DNA of 64,000 nucleotides from Piezodorus guildinii (Eukaryota; Arthropoda; Insecta; Hemiptera; Pentatomidae). This document shows, one piece after another, positions 32,611-46,130 of the stretch. The notes under the pieces are model-generated. The model saw only the letters and a list, made by a program, of their open reading frames with translations. It ran no database searches and had not been told where the DNA came from. The DNA is taken from contig CM041293.1 of the NCBI GenBank assembly GCA_023052935.1, positions 174,087,600-174,151,599 on the forward strand, in the 5' to 3' direction. Position numbers and translations under genes: made by a program. The stretch's first letter is position 1. Every line of letters starts with the position of its first letter.

Positions 32611-35313
32611 TTATTTTTTTTTTTTAACTTTGACAGGACTTATTAACATTAATTTCACAAGATCCGCAATAGTTGAATCGGTGTAAAAAGAGATGGTTTC
32701 AGCTAGTCTAATTACAAGCCGAGGTCTTGCACCTATCCACTGAGACTTTATGTATTCTTGAAATACTCTTCCATATTCCTGTCTCAGAATAAATTCTATA
32801 TTTAAATCAGTATTTCCTTCCTGAAAAAACAAAACAAGCAAATATAAATTAATTTAGAGATTTTATGAAAATTATTTACTAATTAAATTAAGAACATTCT
32901 TAAAGAATACTTGTATAGTAAGAAAACCTCTGCTTCGCACAGGCGCAATTTGAATGTGGTTTCATTTATATTTCAAAAAACACTGTTTCACCAATTTAGA
33001 GTTGTTTGTTGTTTATTTATTTAAGGACCCTTAATGCTACAGAGGCTAACCGGAAGGTGCTATAGTGGGAGTCCTAAATTTTGCCTATCTAGTTCATCTT
33101 GACAAAAAGTGCACTTTAAAAGAAAATATAACTTAAAATTGGTTCAGTTTATTTATTTGTTATTTCAAAGTGAAACATAGATACAAATTTTCCCATAGAT
33201 GCAGCTTTAGATGATTTTAGATGCCATTGTTAATGTTTTAACATTATTGCCAATTATTGTAGAATGAGTTAATTTCAATCGAAAGTTAATTAAACTATTA
33301 AACTATAAATAAAATAATACAAAACTCTATTACTTTAGCAAAGGGTAATTTTGTATAAAGGAGTAATTTTTAACAGATCCCACTATGTAACATTCAAAGA
33401 TGTGTTCTTAAACCTTAGCACTAAATGTTCTATTAATATGAAATTAAAATGACTCGATTAAAAAAAAAAAAAAAACATAATATGAAACAAGACATAAGGA
33501 TGAAAAATAAACAATATTTATGAAGGAATAAAATGTAAATATGAATGGAATTGAATAAAAAACAATTTAGTTAAATAAAATAAGACATAAGGATGAAAAA
33601 TAAACACTGAACATAAATATTAAATGAATTTAAGAACTGTTGATTTAAAACTTAAATGTTAGGTGTAAAATGCATGATATAAAGTGGCTCTTCTGGTTTG
33701 CCGATTTAGTTAAAAAAGTTCCTGCAACATCCCAGGCATATGGTCCTCAAAAATATTAAATCCATACAACTTAAAATTTTTGAGTTTGACTAACCACACA
33801 AACTCAGACTTTTTTGTAGGGCTTGTTCATTTTGACTCGTGTGTATTTTTGGCTTAAACTCGAATCCCAAAATTTTCATGATCACAATACTTTTTCTTAC
33901 TATATATTTCATATATAAGTTACTGAATGTATGATTTAAAACATATCAGTATGAAAAATTAATATTATTTATGAATGGATAAAATATAAGAATGGACGGA
34001 ATAAAGTAAAAATAATTTAATTAATTAAATTAAGACATTGAATATAAAATAAATTATGTATACATATTTAATGTCCATAAGTAATTATCGATTTAAAAGT
34101 TTAAAAATTATCTTTTTAAAAATGATTAATAAATGGTGCTACATTAATAAACAGGCTACTTCACTTATCACAGTTGTTAAAATCAAATTAAGAATTTATT
34201 TAACTTTAGTTTTTATCTTAAACTATCAGTTTGAAATAAAAAAAAGTTAAAAGATTGAATTGGAACATGTGTTTCAGACCAAACAATTTAACTTTAGAAA
34301 TTATTATCTGAAACAATCACTTAGTTTTATTCATTTTTCATAACTCTACATTACATTTTTAAAGGTGAAATTGGTGAAATTCGGTTCAAAAAGTTGAAAA
34401 CGTTCAACAAAAAAAAAATATATATTTTTACTATTTCTGTTTAAGTTACATATTTGTGTAAATTACATACCTGTCCATGTATTATCAATATTAACAAGAT
34501 AGTATGTTAATTATCATATACACAAAATTGATGTAGTAAAAGTTGATGATGAGGGATGAAAAGCCGACAAAACTAACTGAATGTAGTAAATATCAATATA
34601 GTAGATTATTTAATAAAACATATGTTTCAATCGAAACTCAACTGTAATCAGTGATTTTTATCTATTTCACCTATAAAATGTTTAAAAATTCATAATTTTA
34701 TGTGAATAATGGACGTCATGAAATATTTTATGTATTAAGGCGTATTTTATAACGTCAAATAATAACATATTTTGCTATCATTAAATTTTCAAGTATTGTT
34801 TAAAAAAACAAAACCACATTATTGCAAAGTTACATCATGCAAATATTGGCATTACACGCATTTTGAATCTAGAAACACGTTAAGTTTTGAAAAACGATAG
34901 TTATTAGTTAGCATGTCCGATTAAATCGAAAACGCTGTCAAAACCAGAAGGCCATCTATTTCATTAAAAAATGGTTGAGAGTAGAATCATGATAGTGAAT
35001 ATCGTAAAATAATTTGTCACTATCATCTTGTAGCCCGCCTTTGTGGAACGAACGATGTAAAATATATTTGTATGAAAAAAATTAATATTAATAAAGTTTC
35101 AACTCACCGTCAATTCACCTTCCATCTTCAAAAGAGCTTCATTGAATGACAGTGGCATATTTAGAGATAATTTGAGAGTGTAATATTCTTCTATTTTCCT
35201 CAATTCTTGTATAGCTCTTCGTCGGCTTTCTGGTAACGACTTAAATCGGTCATAAAAAACTTTCCTACAAATGCAGACAATTCCACCACAGCCCTTTCAT
35301 ACTCTAACGACAT
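32611..35313 (-). pseudogene. Two-exon gene of unknown family, frameshifted (copy 2)
   Basis: Exon 2 (32820-32611) is fully open and differs from copy 1 only near its start (EGNTDLNIEF against EENTDLNTEF). Exon 1 (35313-35108) is 206 nt instead of 207: one base is missing in the codons for FVGRVF near 35261, so the protein is out of frame from about residue 15. Donor, acceptor, start codon, upstream stop and poly(A) signal are all kept. Either this copy is newly dead or the base is a sequencing error; the many run-length differences in copy 2 make the second possible. Confidence 0.65.
33660..33930 (+). repeat. Dispersed repeat family D (intronic, copy 2)
   Basis: Counterpart of 8205-8470. 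The flanking intron is collinear throughout (33095-35107). Confidence 0.55.
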
Positions 35314-35384
35314 TTTGAATTATCTGGAAATAATTAAAAATTTATTAATAATCAGAAAACATTTTTTATCTGACTTTATTTATA

Positions 35385-35392
35385 TATATATT

Positions 35393-35482
<90 letters not shown>
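35385..35482. repeat. (AT)n(GA)n compound microsatellite
   Basis: AT tract passing into a GA tract, as in copies 1 and 3. Confidence 0.95.
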
Positions 35483-35485
<3 letters not shown>

Positions 35486-35740
35486 TACAGTCGACTGTAG
35501 AAATTATCGTTGGTAGAAATAATCGGGAGTCAGTTTTTTTTTTTTTAATATTTTAATTTGGCCGCACGTTTCGGCTCAAACTTGACTCATCGGGCATTAC
35601 TGAGCATGCTCAAGTCTAGGAACTGCGGAGTTTAGGCTTGACATGACTCAGTAATGCCCTGATGTATGGCTCAAAAGTTTGAGCCGAAAACGCAGAAAAA
35701 TTTAAATATTAGAAACGACTGACTCTCGATTATCTAACCA
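35483..35740. mobile_element. Penelope-derived palindrome (P1, copy 2)
   Basis: Same palindrome as 9971-10236, with extra small insertions and deletions (for example CTGATGTATGG instead of CTGATGATGG) that spoil both hammerhead-like cores. Confidence 0.6.
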
Positions 35741-35946
35741 ACGATTATATATAAACAAATATTAATATTATATCCAAAAACAGAGACAAATTTAATAATA
35801 AATAAATCAATAATAAAAAAATTATGTGTAACAGGAAGCTAAATTGGTTTCCTAAATAGCTAATGGTGTTTTCAATGATCGATAATATTTGAATAAACGC
35901 AATTTTATTCTTTGATAGAGTATTCAAGGAGTAACATCAATTTTTT

Positions 35947-36285
35947 TACTCATCGCTTACGGTGAGAAAACAGTATGTGTAGTATAAAATCATGATAGCG
36001 AGGTCTTGGAAGTCTTTTTTTTTTACTTCAATCTTTTTTGTATAGAATACACTGTTTTAAAACAATACAATGTAATATAACATCATGAACGTGTTTTTTT
36101 AAATGTATAAACTCGATTTTAAGAAATTAAACATTATTTATAATTAATAAAAAATAAATAAACGATGATGTAATACAGAAAAATTCGGTAATTGAATATT
36201 AATTATAATGTGTTGAAAGTATGATAATTCACTCTCACCAAATCTCACCTCACCTACACCCACCTGTATTCTCACCGTATAGCGT
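35947..36285. mobile_element. MITE-like element A, internally deleted (copy 2)
   Basis: The left end is near 35950 (ACGGTGAGAAAACAG) and the right end near 36245-36285 (CACCTGTATTCTCACCGT). The interior is about 140 bp shorter than in copy 3. Confidence 0.45.
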
Positions 36286-36364
36286 GGCCGCCATTGTTGA
36301 ACGGTGATAGCTACGCCAGAACGTCTTGTTGTACCAGTCAGTAGATAAAGGCAGCGCTAGATGG

Positions 36365-36770
36365 AGGTAGGTGTAGAGGAGGTAAAATATCGTGATAGCG
36401 AGGTCTCGAGAAAGTTCACGACAGTAGCGGGAGAGGGCGAAAGCTTATTTTTTAAATAAAAATAAAAAACCTATAATCTCAATAAATATTATAATTAAAA
36501 CTAAATGATTAAGTAATAGCAAAACAGACAAATATAACTTTCACATCATATGAAAACTTTTTTTTTGTTTTTTAATGTTGAAACTGTATTTTAAGAAATT
36601 AAACATTGTTTATAAAAATAATAAATGAGAAGAAATATAGAAAATTCAGTAATTCAATATCTATTATAATACATTAAAAGTATGTGAGAGTGTACGATAG
36701 TTTACTATCACCAAATCTCACCTCACCTACACCAACCTGTTTTCTCACCGTGTAGCGCGGCTTTAAGCGA
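36365..36770. mobile_element. MITE-like element B (copy 2)
   Basis: The left end (GGAGGTAGGTGTAGAGGAGG) and right end (CTCACCTCACCTACACCAAC) are approximate complements, with an AT-rich interior. It sits about 80 bp after element A. Confidence 0.45.
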
Positions 36771-36956
36771 GGATTTTGGGAACGTCATGGTCTTCGCCAT
36801 TAGAATACCAATGTCCATTGTTCAGTCCACAATAAATTTTTATTTTTTTTTAAGTCATTAACGAACCGAAATAATATAAATATAATGCTGTCTTATCTAT
36901 GAACATCGGTACAAGTAGGCTGATTAGGAATGAAAAATATATAAAATTATATTGAG

Positions 36957-37260
36957 AATGTATAGTCGACTGTAGAAACTATTATAGGTGGAATAATAAG
37001 GAGTGTCTTTTTTTTTTTTAAATATTTTAATTTTGCCGTCGTTTCGGCTCAAGCTTGTGAGCCATCATCAGGGCATTACTGAGCCATGTCAAGCATAAAC
37101 TGAGTTTATCCTTTTTATAAATGTTTATCCTTTATTAAAACTGAGAGTTTATGCTTGGGCATGGCTCAGTAATGCCCGATGATGGCTCACAAGCTTGAGC
37201 CGAAAAATCGGCAAAATTAAAATATTAAAAAAAATAAGACTGTCTCCTAATCACCTATAA
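36957..37260. mobile_element. Penelope-derived palindrome with intact left hammerhead-like core (P2, copy 2)
   Basis: Arms of about 130 bp surround a loop with CTTTTTATAAATGTTTATCC. The reverse complement of that loop type follows the Penelope frame at about 2262-2300. Read on the minus strand, the left arm (about 37037-37072) gives CTGATGA, stem II GGCTCA with TGAGCC, then GAAAC. The right arm has lost a base in CTGATGA. Confidence 0.65.
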
Positions 37261-37715
37261 AATACATAAAAAGTACTACTAAAAGCATGATCCTACAAGT
37301 TTTTAAAGTTTATAATAATGATAATATTTAACTATTTTGATAAAATAGATATATTTATAACTAGATGGCCACTATCTAAGTAAAACAGTAAAGCATGCCC
37401 ACACTCCACTACCATACTCTCCCTCTGTATATGTATGTATATACAGTGAAAATGAGAGAAAGGGCTTCTGATTTGTAGATAACAATTTTATCTAATTAAT
37501 TACTATCGACTTTTATCTGGATTTCAGATTAAATATCATTAAAAGAATATTTAAATTTAAATATTAATTATTGATTCTAAACAAAAAATTAAAAATACTA
37601 AGAATAAGATTTAAATAAAAACCTCGCTCTAAAAATTATGCAAAGTTTGTTTTTACATTATCTAATCAAAATTCTTGAATTTCTTATAGCCGGGTTTGAT
37701 TCTATTACTTGAAAG

Positions 37716-37907
37716 TTAAATAACTGCTCTTAAGTTTTCCCTAGTGCTTCTTCCGAGGTACGCTTCAAACATGGACGCCCAGAACTCATTGCAGGACAAA
37801 GAAATCGTCATTGCGAATTTTAAAAATGGGAAAGAGGCCAAGAAGAATGAATAGCTTATATTATTTGGAGGAGCCAAGCAATAGTTAAAGATATTCATGT
37901 TCAACAA
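37716..37907 (-). other. Short 63-codon frame, doubtful (copy 2)
   Basis: Counterpart of 12055-11864. It stays open with several amino-acid changes (for example EIV for EIL on the opposite 27-codon frame, and T for A before RENLRAVI). Coding status is unproven. Confidence 0.2.
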
Positions 37908-38087
37908 AGTTAATATTCAATCATTTCTATATAATAATTAAATATAGATAACTAGATAACTATTATCAATGAAAAATAGTAAAGTATGCCCACATTCTCC
38001 CTATATATGTGTATATATTCATATACACAATAAAAGGCTATAATACAGAATCTAACATAAATTAAACACTAAATATGGCAAGCTTAC

Positions 38088-38184
38088 CTTTCTTCCTCTG
38101 TAGAGCTGTCCCGAGAAGACTATTCTGGAGCGAAGACTATCCTGAGAAGAGTGAGTCTAAGGAGGTATCTGTACTTCTTTGTAC
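38088..38184 (-). other. Candidate 97-nt upstream exon (copy 2)
   Basis: Both splice sites and the 97-nt length match copies 1 and 3. Confidence 0.35.
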
Positions 38185-39678
38185 CTAAAACCAAGGAAAG
38201 TGAGGGGGGGATTGAAGAGGGGGGGGGAGGGTTAGTTTGGGCCAATGGGAATTCATCCCTTTATCAGACTATTTCCCAGGTAAAAATTTTGGAAAATCAC
38301 CAAGTTGAAGGAAATCAGTAGGAATATTTTATTTTTATTGATGCTGATAGTAATTAATTATTAATTATATAAACATAGTGTTTATATATATATATAATAT
38401 ATCCAGCCTCTCAAAAAGGATTCTCATTATAATATTATATCAGTGCAAACCATTCAGATTTTTTACTAAATCGCCAATCTTATTATTAGTAAATATAAAA
38501 AAAAATCTGATCCGACAACACACGAATTTCAATTATCTAGACTGTTAAAATAAATTTAAAAGCTAAAACACCAGTCTCCAACAATGTCATCGCGTGTGGA
38601 TGTTGTCTAGTCAGCATGGAGCGCGGATTGTACTGCACCGGAGCCTTTCTCTTAATAGTTATCTTTTAATAGTTGCCAAGATTAATACAATATTTGTTTA
38701 TAGAATAAAGACAAATTAATCAAAAAAGTTTATATTTATTTTGCTAATATCTAGTGTAAACTATATTTTCCAGCTAAGATAAGTATAAAAAACTAATTTA
38801 AAGTGGATTTAACTTGTAAAATAACAGTTATATGGAGTCTTAATAGATACCGAGACAAGGTATTGCCAATAAGAGATTTTTTTTTTTAAACGAATGTGTA
38901 CTGAGGTTTCTGTATTGGTAAATGTTAACTTGTGATATCTAGAAATTTTTGCGGAAAATTTGAACTATTTAACGAAATGTTATGTTAATAGCAAAATATT
39001 GGCTACAAGACATTCTGGATCTTAGTTAGGAAGACAGAAATAGAATTTTAAGTTGACCGGCTGGAGCAATAAAATTTTATTAGCGACCCAAACCAAGCAA
39101 ATCCTTTAAAGTTGGTACCTGAATTCTCTGAGTCAGGTAAACGGATTATTGTAGTTCATAACTCTTCTTTATCATTATGGCGCCGAGCTCTCTGAGAAAA
39201 ATCTTAGAAATTATGAAAAATTTTATACTCTTCCAATAATATCATAAATAACTGTTGCTTAACCATTACTTGATAATTTAAAATTTAATAACAGCCTAAT
39301 ATTTTTTTTTTCATTTTTCTTAGATTCAAAATATAACTTTTTTAAAAAATCTGAGACTAAAGCCGGAGGTTATAAAATTGGAAGCAGTCCATGGAACAGA
39401 AACATTAAAATAGTCAACGAAGATAGATCATAAGAAAATAATAAATTAATATCCACAATAATCACAAAATTTTATTCGTTTTTCGTCACCCTGAATTGCC
39501 TCCTACAACCTTGTATCTTAGGTAATAATTTTTCAGAAATATTTAGCCTCCCAACGATATATTAAACATATATATTACTATTTTTGTTTGTAGGAAAAAT
39601 ATTTTGTTTTCTAGTATGATGAAATAATCCCCATAATTCTCCATTATTTTAATATTTTAATTTTGCCGAGGTTTTGCG

Positions 39679-39980
39679 GATGTATAGTCGACTGTTGAAA
39701 TACGATAACGGATGAAATGATCGGAAGTCAGTTGTTCTTTTTGAATATTTTAATTTTTCCAGCGTTTCGGCTCAAACTTGTGAGCCATCGTCAGGGCATT
39801 ACTGAGCCATGCCAAACATGAACTCTTATAAAAGTGTTTATACTTGATATAGCTCAGTAATGCCCTGATGATGGCTCACAAGTTTGAGCCAAAACGTCGG
39901 CAAAATTTAAATATTAAAAAAGAACGACTGACTTCCGATCATTTCATCCGTTGTCGTATTTCAACAGCCGACTATACATC
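39679..39980. mobile_element. Near-perfect Penelope-derived palindrome (P3, copy 2)
   Basis: Inverted arms of about 130-140 bp: GATGTATAGTCGACTGTTGA at the left and its near complement ending at 39980. The left arm (minus reading) has CTGACGA, paired stem II and GAAAC. The right arm has CTGATGA (39864-39870) but AAAA in place of GAAA. This is the fullest version of the element of which 14460-14655 keeps only the right arm. Confidence 0.7.
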
Positions 39981-40439
39981 CTCAATATAATTTTTTTTTC
40001 TTCTTTATTTTGTTATAAAATTAGTTCAAATTTGTCTGGTTGTTATCAATTCAAAGATCCATTATTATTAACCAATCAAAATTAAATTACTTCAGAGGAA
40101 GAAATTTTAAAAATAGATGATTTAAACCCTTTTAGATTGTGTCAAATACAATAAACCCTACATTAAATTAAAGTCCATTCAATTTCACATTAATGTAAGG
40201 AGTTAAAACAAAATCGTTGGAGCCGTTTTCGAGAAAATCGTGCAAAAATGCATGGTGTAAAGTGGCTTTTCTGGTCATTTAATTTTGACTAATAAACCGA
40301 TCGTTTTTTTATAGATATATTTTTATTGAAATTGACAACTGTATGAAATACAACAAGTAAATATGATGATTAATGATAAAAAACATGAAATATAGCTTTT
40401 CAGCCATATGTAAAATATTCAACGATAGACATAATATAA

Positions 40440-40870
40440 TATTTAAAAAAACCAAGACCACTTGCCGAGTCTGAACTCGTGACCTTGGGCATATTAATCC
40501 TTAACACCGTTTTGAATGCATCAAGGGTCACCCGTGGAGTAGTGGCTAGCATAACAGCCTTCTATGCTTAAGGTCGCAAATTCAAAACCAGATGATGGCC
40601 CTATTTTTCTTTTTAGGGAGAAAAAATCCTTGGTTATTTCGTCCTTTAAAAGAGATGTAAACAATTATGAATTTAGTTGAAAACATAAAAAAGTATTCAA
40701 TGGCCAGGTCTGAACTCGCGATCTTGTGGATAGAAGGTTGTTCTGCTAGCCACTGCACCACAGATGACTCTTAAATGATTTAAAAAGTGGAAATCGTAAA
40801 AGATCCATATCTTAAGTAAACCTGGATAGGCAAAACTTAAGACTTCCGCTGCACCGTCGGATTAAGCACA
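40440..40870. mobile_element. SINE head cluster (copy 2)
   Basis: Counterpart of 15140-15560. The plus head reads GTGGAGTAGTGGCTAGCATA at about 40535 and is better kept than in copy 1. The minus head has TGGTGCAGTGGCTAGC (complement near 40750). Confidence 0.55.
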
Positions 40871-41199
40871 GTAACATAAAATGACGTTAAATGGATCAAC
40901 GTCAACAAGATTTAATACAAATGTTAAGTTCTTGATAGCAAAACCTCATTAAATTAACTGTATAAAATGGGTACAAGAAATTATGAAATTGACTGAAAAA
41001 ATTATGAATTTGACTGAAAAGATGATATGAAGAGAAACTGCCCATTGGCAGCACTCTTTAGTAGTGAGTCTGAAGGTCCTGAAGGTCTCGAGGCCATCTT
41101 CTTATCAGACGCCTCGGTGGATTATCAGGAATTGAAGAGGATGCAAGGATTGAAACTAATAGAGTCTGAGTGGAGTTTTTCATAGAAGGAGTGCTACCT

Positions 41200-41385
41200 G
41201 GTACGTGCCAAAAACTGATCTTAAATATGAAATTTCAGTTTCGTTCGACCTTTCCTCTTCGTACTAGATTTACGACACACAGGCCTGACACAGAGGAAAC
41301 TAAAACCGTTCCTTTGAAAGCTGGAATTAAAAAATGTTCACGATCGCAATAGTTTCCCTTTCTGTATATTTCATAAACAAAGAAG
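41200..41385 (+). repeat. Dispersed repeat family D without RTE insertion (copy 2)
   Basis: ATGAAATTTCAGTTTCGTTC through ACGACACACAGG and AAACCGTTCCTTTGAAAGCT run with no RTE-like element between. A short stretch around the target is also shortened here. Confidence 0.55.
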
Positions 41386-41591
41386 GGAAATTAAAAAGCA
41401 TTATTAATAAAACTTTCGTTGAAAATATTAAAATAGTATAGTAGTGAGGAAACATTAATCACCTAATTCGTCACTTTTCATTACCTACTACAACTTTAAT
41501 ATAACATATTAAATAAGACGACATTTCTTTCTACAGTCTATAGCTTTCCAACGGTATATTATACTCCTATATTACTTTTTAAGGGAAAAAA

Positions 41592-41593
41592 TA
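41592..41593. other. Empty TA target site for the copy-1 mariner
   Basis: The sequence GGGAAAAAATAATTTACC is uninterrupted. Copy 1 has the same flanks split by the 677-bp mariner element. Confidence 0.85.
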
Positions 41594-41879
41594 ATTTACC
41601 AATCAAATACTTTTGCACCTTCTTCCTTTAAGTCGGTTATCGAATTCGTTCAACTTGTATATTTAGCCGTTCCTTATCAATGCTACTAAGATGATATGGT
41701 TAATTTTTTGGAATGTACAACATTAAAGGTACTTCAGAAAAGATTTTTTTTTTTTCGGTATTAAGGTCCTGTAAGATATTTCAATCGAAATGAAACCTAC
41801 ATGATATTAATACCTATTAAATTTTACATCGATGTAGCGAGGTTAATAAAAATCATTAGACCCGTTTTTGACTATATTG

Positions 41880-42033
41880 TTAAAAGGTGCAAAATGCATA
41901 GTGTAAAATAGCACTTCCGGTCGGCCGCTTTTGATGAACAAGTTGGTGCAACAAATCGGGGGTATATTGTCTTAAATATGAAATTTCAGTTTCGTACGAC
42001 TTTTAGTTTTCGCCCTAGACTAACCACATACTC

Positions 42034-42085
<52 letters not shown>

Positions 42086-42235
42086 ACACACTAGAACTTT
42101 TCGCGGGACTTGGTTATTTGTACTCAAGGGGTCCTAAAACGTTTATTTCTGCTGAAAACAGGAATTCGAAAATTTTCACGATCGCTATATTTTCCCTTAC
42201 TGTATATACTACATATATAGGTAAGTGAAAGTAAA
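41880..42235 (+). repeat. Dispersed repeat family D with long (CA)n (copy 2)
   Basis: Counterpart of 18700-19010. The CA tract (about 42036-42088) is longer than in copy 1. Confidence 0.65.
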
Positions 42236-42794
42236 AAAATATTTAACTAGATAGATACTAAAACATAGTGGATAAATTATAAAAAAAAACATGAATCTCA
42301 TTAGAGATTATTAAATCAATATAGGATCTGATATTAGATTAGAAGGGAGAGGAATTGAAAATGGAGGAAGAGCTGACCAAAATGGCGTCGTAATATGGCG
42401 TCTCGCGTTTTTTATTCTGTGGATACTATTTATTTTGAAAGGTTTGAATAAAGTCAAAGTAAAAAAAAATATGTTGCCTCCAATACAAGACATTCTCTTA
42501 CCTACGTTGTTTAAACCAATTTAACAACTTTTGGTTTATTATTTTCAATAATCAACCTTTGTAATCGACCAAAAAAAAAATTACCTCTGCTCAAAATTTG
42601 AGAGCTTACGTTTCAAGATACGTAGAATCCGAATTACGAATAAAAAAAAATCCGTTAGTCCGCCGTCCACGGTATTTCTCCGAGACTACTGGACCGATTT
42701 TTTTTTTAATTCGCCACAAAAATATTAGTCCATTCAACTATGATCCTAACACCTAGACGTTGATATCAGCTGGTTAGTTTTGAAATGGCGGACG

Positions 42795-43006
42795 ATTAAA
42801 AGTATTTTCTTCAAGAACTCAGTTATATTTGAAGATAGAAAAAAATGTATTAGTGTTTTTTAACCAAAAAAAAAAAACAACGCGAATAATTATATAAAAG
42901 AGAAAAAAGAAAACAAAACAAAAATAGAAATTTTTCACATAAATACGTTCATGACTCAGTTATTTTTGACGATACAGAAAAGTGGGTATAGAATTTTAGA
43001 ATCAGT
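42795..43006. repeat. ~128-bp tandem array, left part
   Basis: Counterpart of 19575-19770. The last 123 bp (42884-43006) recur at 45778-45898 on the other side of the LINE. Confidence 0.7.
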
Positions 43007-45777
43007 GAAATGAAATGAAAATAGCCTTTATTTATGCACTAATATTACAATTTCAAAAGGTAACAAAACAAAAATAAAACAATTTCTTTTTTTTTTTTTC
43101 TTTTTTTTTTGCATTATAATTTATACAAAACTTTTTGCTATCTTGCATAGGCCTTCCCTTAGGAGTAATAGTCTTTAACACTTCCCTGGGTGACTAGCCC
43201 TACTGGGAAGCGGGATTTCTGACCTCTAACCATTTTTCTTTCCACACATCTTTTCCATATCCTGTTTGTTGCCTCTTTTGTGTAATAGAATTATTTTCGC
43301 TGTTTTCCACTGTTCTGGAATTTCTTCCTTTTCAACGATTAAGTTAAATAGTTCTGTAACTTCCCTAATGAGAACTTCTCCTCCTGTTTTTAAAATTTCG
43401 TTCGTAATATTATCCGGCCCAGGACTTTTTTCATATTTTAAGTTTTTTGCAATTACAGCCACTTCCTGTTCCATTATTGGTGGGATTTCTTCTTGAACTT
43501 CATCAGCCTCTCTATTTATTTCCACTCTCTTCTGATTACATTTATAAAGTTCTCTGAAATATTCCGTTGCCACCCTTCTTATATTTTTCCTATCAGTTAT
43601 AATTTCTTTCTTCCTGTTTTCAAGAGCAGCCATCCATTGCCTACCTTTGGACAATTCTTTTTGAATTTTTCTTGTGGAGTTATTGTTTAGAAGAATTTTA
43701 GTGACCATATCATTTTTATAATTTTCCAGATCGTCTTTTATTCTTTTCCTGATTTCATTGTTTAGCACCGTGAGATCTTTTATTTCCTTTTCAGTAATGT
43801 CTTCTCTTTCTTTTATCTTTTTACGAACTCTTAGAAGTTCTTTGGTACTTTCTGATAATTTACTCATACTGAACCCAGAACTCTGTGCCCTTGTGTCTTC
43901 ATTGGCTTTGGCAATAATGCTATACTTTTCCTGAACTGAACTAAGTACTTTTCCTTCTATACTTTCATAATTATGCTGCAGATTTCTTGTGAGTTCAGCT
44001 CGAAATTTTTCTATTTCAGCTGGTTCGTGAAGAAGAAAGTGCTTCTTCTTTGCCCAAAATGGTCTTCTTCTTTTATATTTTCGATGTGTAGCTTTGCTCT
44101 TAACATCCTGTGATCTGTGTTGAAATTTAGCCTTTGTATGAGCTTAACCTTTTCGACTAAACCAATTTGATTGGTCAGAAAATAGTCCAACTCAAACTTG
44201 TGTCCTTTTGGTGAGCACCAAGTCCATTTTTCTTTAGCTTTTCTTTTAAAGAAAGAATTTCCAATTTGTAAACGTTGGCTAAAACAAAAATGGATTAACT
44301 GGTTTCCTCCTTCGTTTCTTTTACCGTATCCCCAATCTCCCATAATCCTATCTTCACCATCTAGTTTGACACCAGCCCTGCCATTAAAGTCTCCCATCAC
44401 AATAATCCAATTATTTTTCGCTTATAGCTGGAAGTAACAGTGTCTTGTTCTTGATACAATTTTTCTTTTGCTTCATAGAAATCCGCCATCGTAGGAGCCA
44501 TGCACTTGCAAAACAGTTATTTTTTTACTAGAAGTAATTTCTAACACTAACACGGCTATTCTGCAGTTTATTTCTTTAAAATCTATTATCCTGTTTTTTA
44601 ATTTATTTGATACAATAAATCCAATTCCAAACATTCCGTTTTGCAAATGCTGTGTGTATGAAAACATTTCCTGATTTCTGTTCCAAAACCGAACAACATT
44701 TTCTTCTTACTTCTGCCAGACCAATAATATCCCAATTAATATCCTCCAGAGCATGAGTGAACTCCTCTAACCTGTCTTCACTTAACAATGTCCTAACATT
44801 TAATGTGCATACCATGAGAGTGCCTTTATCATTATCTTGGAAGTTAGAATCCTGTTTATGCTATGAACTAGTGTGGGAGGTTTCATTTTTATTATGGTCT
44901 CTATCGACCTTTTTATGAATCACCAAAAATTTGTCCAGACTTATAGATCTATGGTGGGTTTTAGTATCTTTCGTTTTTTTTTTCCTTTATGAATTGGATC
45001 TGTTTTTTTAGAAGCATTTTTCCTAGATATTTCACCTTCTTTCTCTTCACTCCTTTCTCTTTTTTTCGAAATTTCTTGAGATTGCAATTCTTCTAGAGAA
45101 AAAATTTGGTCGTTTATAAGAAGCTTGTCATACCTCAGTGAAGCCTTATTACCCTTCTCCCAATGTGCTCTCATAAAAGGGTATAATTCTTTCCGAATTT
45201 CTCTAACACTCTTTGGCAAGTCGTCTTTTATTTTTATCATTTTAAATTCTTCCGATTTGTTCAGTTTAAACTTATTTTTCATAATATCGCTTTTTAAGAA
45301 AATCGAATTTAATTTTACGATCACTGGGCCATTTTCAACTTTATGGTTTATTTTCCTTATTTCTAATATATCATATGTACGAAAGTTTGGTAAAATATAG
45401 TTTAATATTTCTATTACTCTATTATTTATATCTGAATATCTTTCTCTATTTAAACCAAATATAATTATATTTTTCCTTCTAGTGAAATTTTCCTCTCTTT
45501 CCCTAAAGTTTTTAATGTTATTTGTTATTTCACAAACCTAAGTTTTTATCTCTCTAATTTCCTCTTCCTGATTTTTTCTGTTTTCGTCTAGTTTCTTTTC
45601 TAAACCTGATAATTTTATCTATTAGTATGTTAATTCTCTCTATTTTGCCTAGTGATTGAAATTTAAACTAAATTTTAACTAAAAAAACCAAAATAAATAT
45701 AGATATTATTATCGATAACGAATAGATATGTAAGTATTTACGTAGCAACTGTTTAACGGCCTGACTCAATGAATGGT
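43007..45777 (-). pseudogene. RTE-like non-LTR retrotransposon with deleted RT and ORF1-like frame
   Basis: Minus strand. An ORF1-like frame (45324 to 44941) is rich in Lys/Glu and has SLRYDKLLINDQIFSLEEL. Endonuclease follows: TLNVRTLL and IIGLAEVRRK (44815-44700), then MMGDFNGRAG and FNTDHRMLRAKLHI (44400-44080). A linker and the RT N-terminus (43867-43250) show KYEKSPGPDNITNEIL and KTAKIILLHKRGNK. It then jumps to the 3' UTR, so most of the RT palm is missing. The 3' tail is a TTTCA repeat. Flanking direct repeats are about 122 bp. Confidence 0.8.
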
Positions 45778-46130
45778 GAATAATTATATAAAAGAGAAAA
45801 AAGAAAAAAAAAAAAATAGAAACTTTTCACATAAATACGTTCATAACTCAGTTATTTTTGAGGATAGAGAAAAGTGGGTATAGAATTTTAGAATCAGTAA
45901 AGCGCGATAAACAATAAAAAAAGAAGGAAAAAGAAAAAAAATTGAAATCTCTCTTATATATAAGCTTGTAACTACGTTATTTTCGAAGATAGAAAAAAAT
46001 TCATAATTGTTTTTTAACTTGATATTTTTCACATAATATAACACAGTTATTTTTGAAGATAGAGAATAGTGTGTATACAGTTTTAGAATCAGTAAGCGCG
46101 ATAAATAAAAAAAAATATACATGTCAAAAA
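45778..46130. repeat. ~128-bp tandem array, right part
   Basis: The first 121 bp repeat 42884-43006. Further units (GTAACTACGTTATTTTCGAA; ATAACACAGTTATTTTTGAA) follow the copy-1 array. Confidence 0.65.

Noticed and set aside
39679..39980. Long hairpin as a transcription terminator or precursor microRNA
   Set aside because: The palindrome recurs at many sites, carries hammerhead-like boxes and is linked to a Penelope relic, so a transposon origin explains it better.
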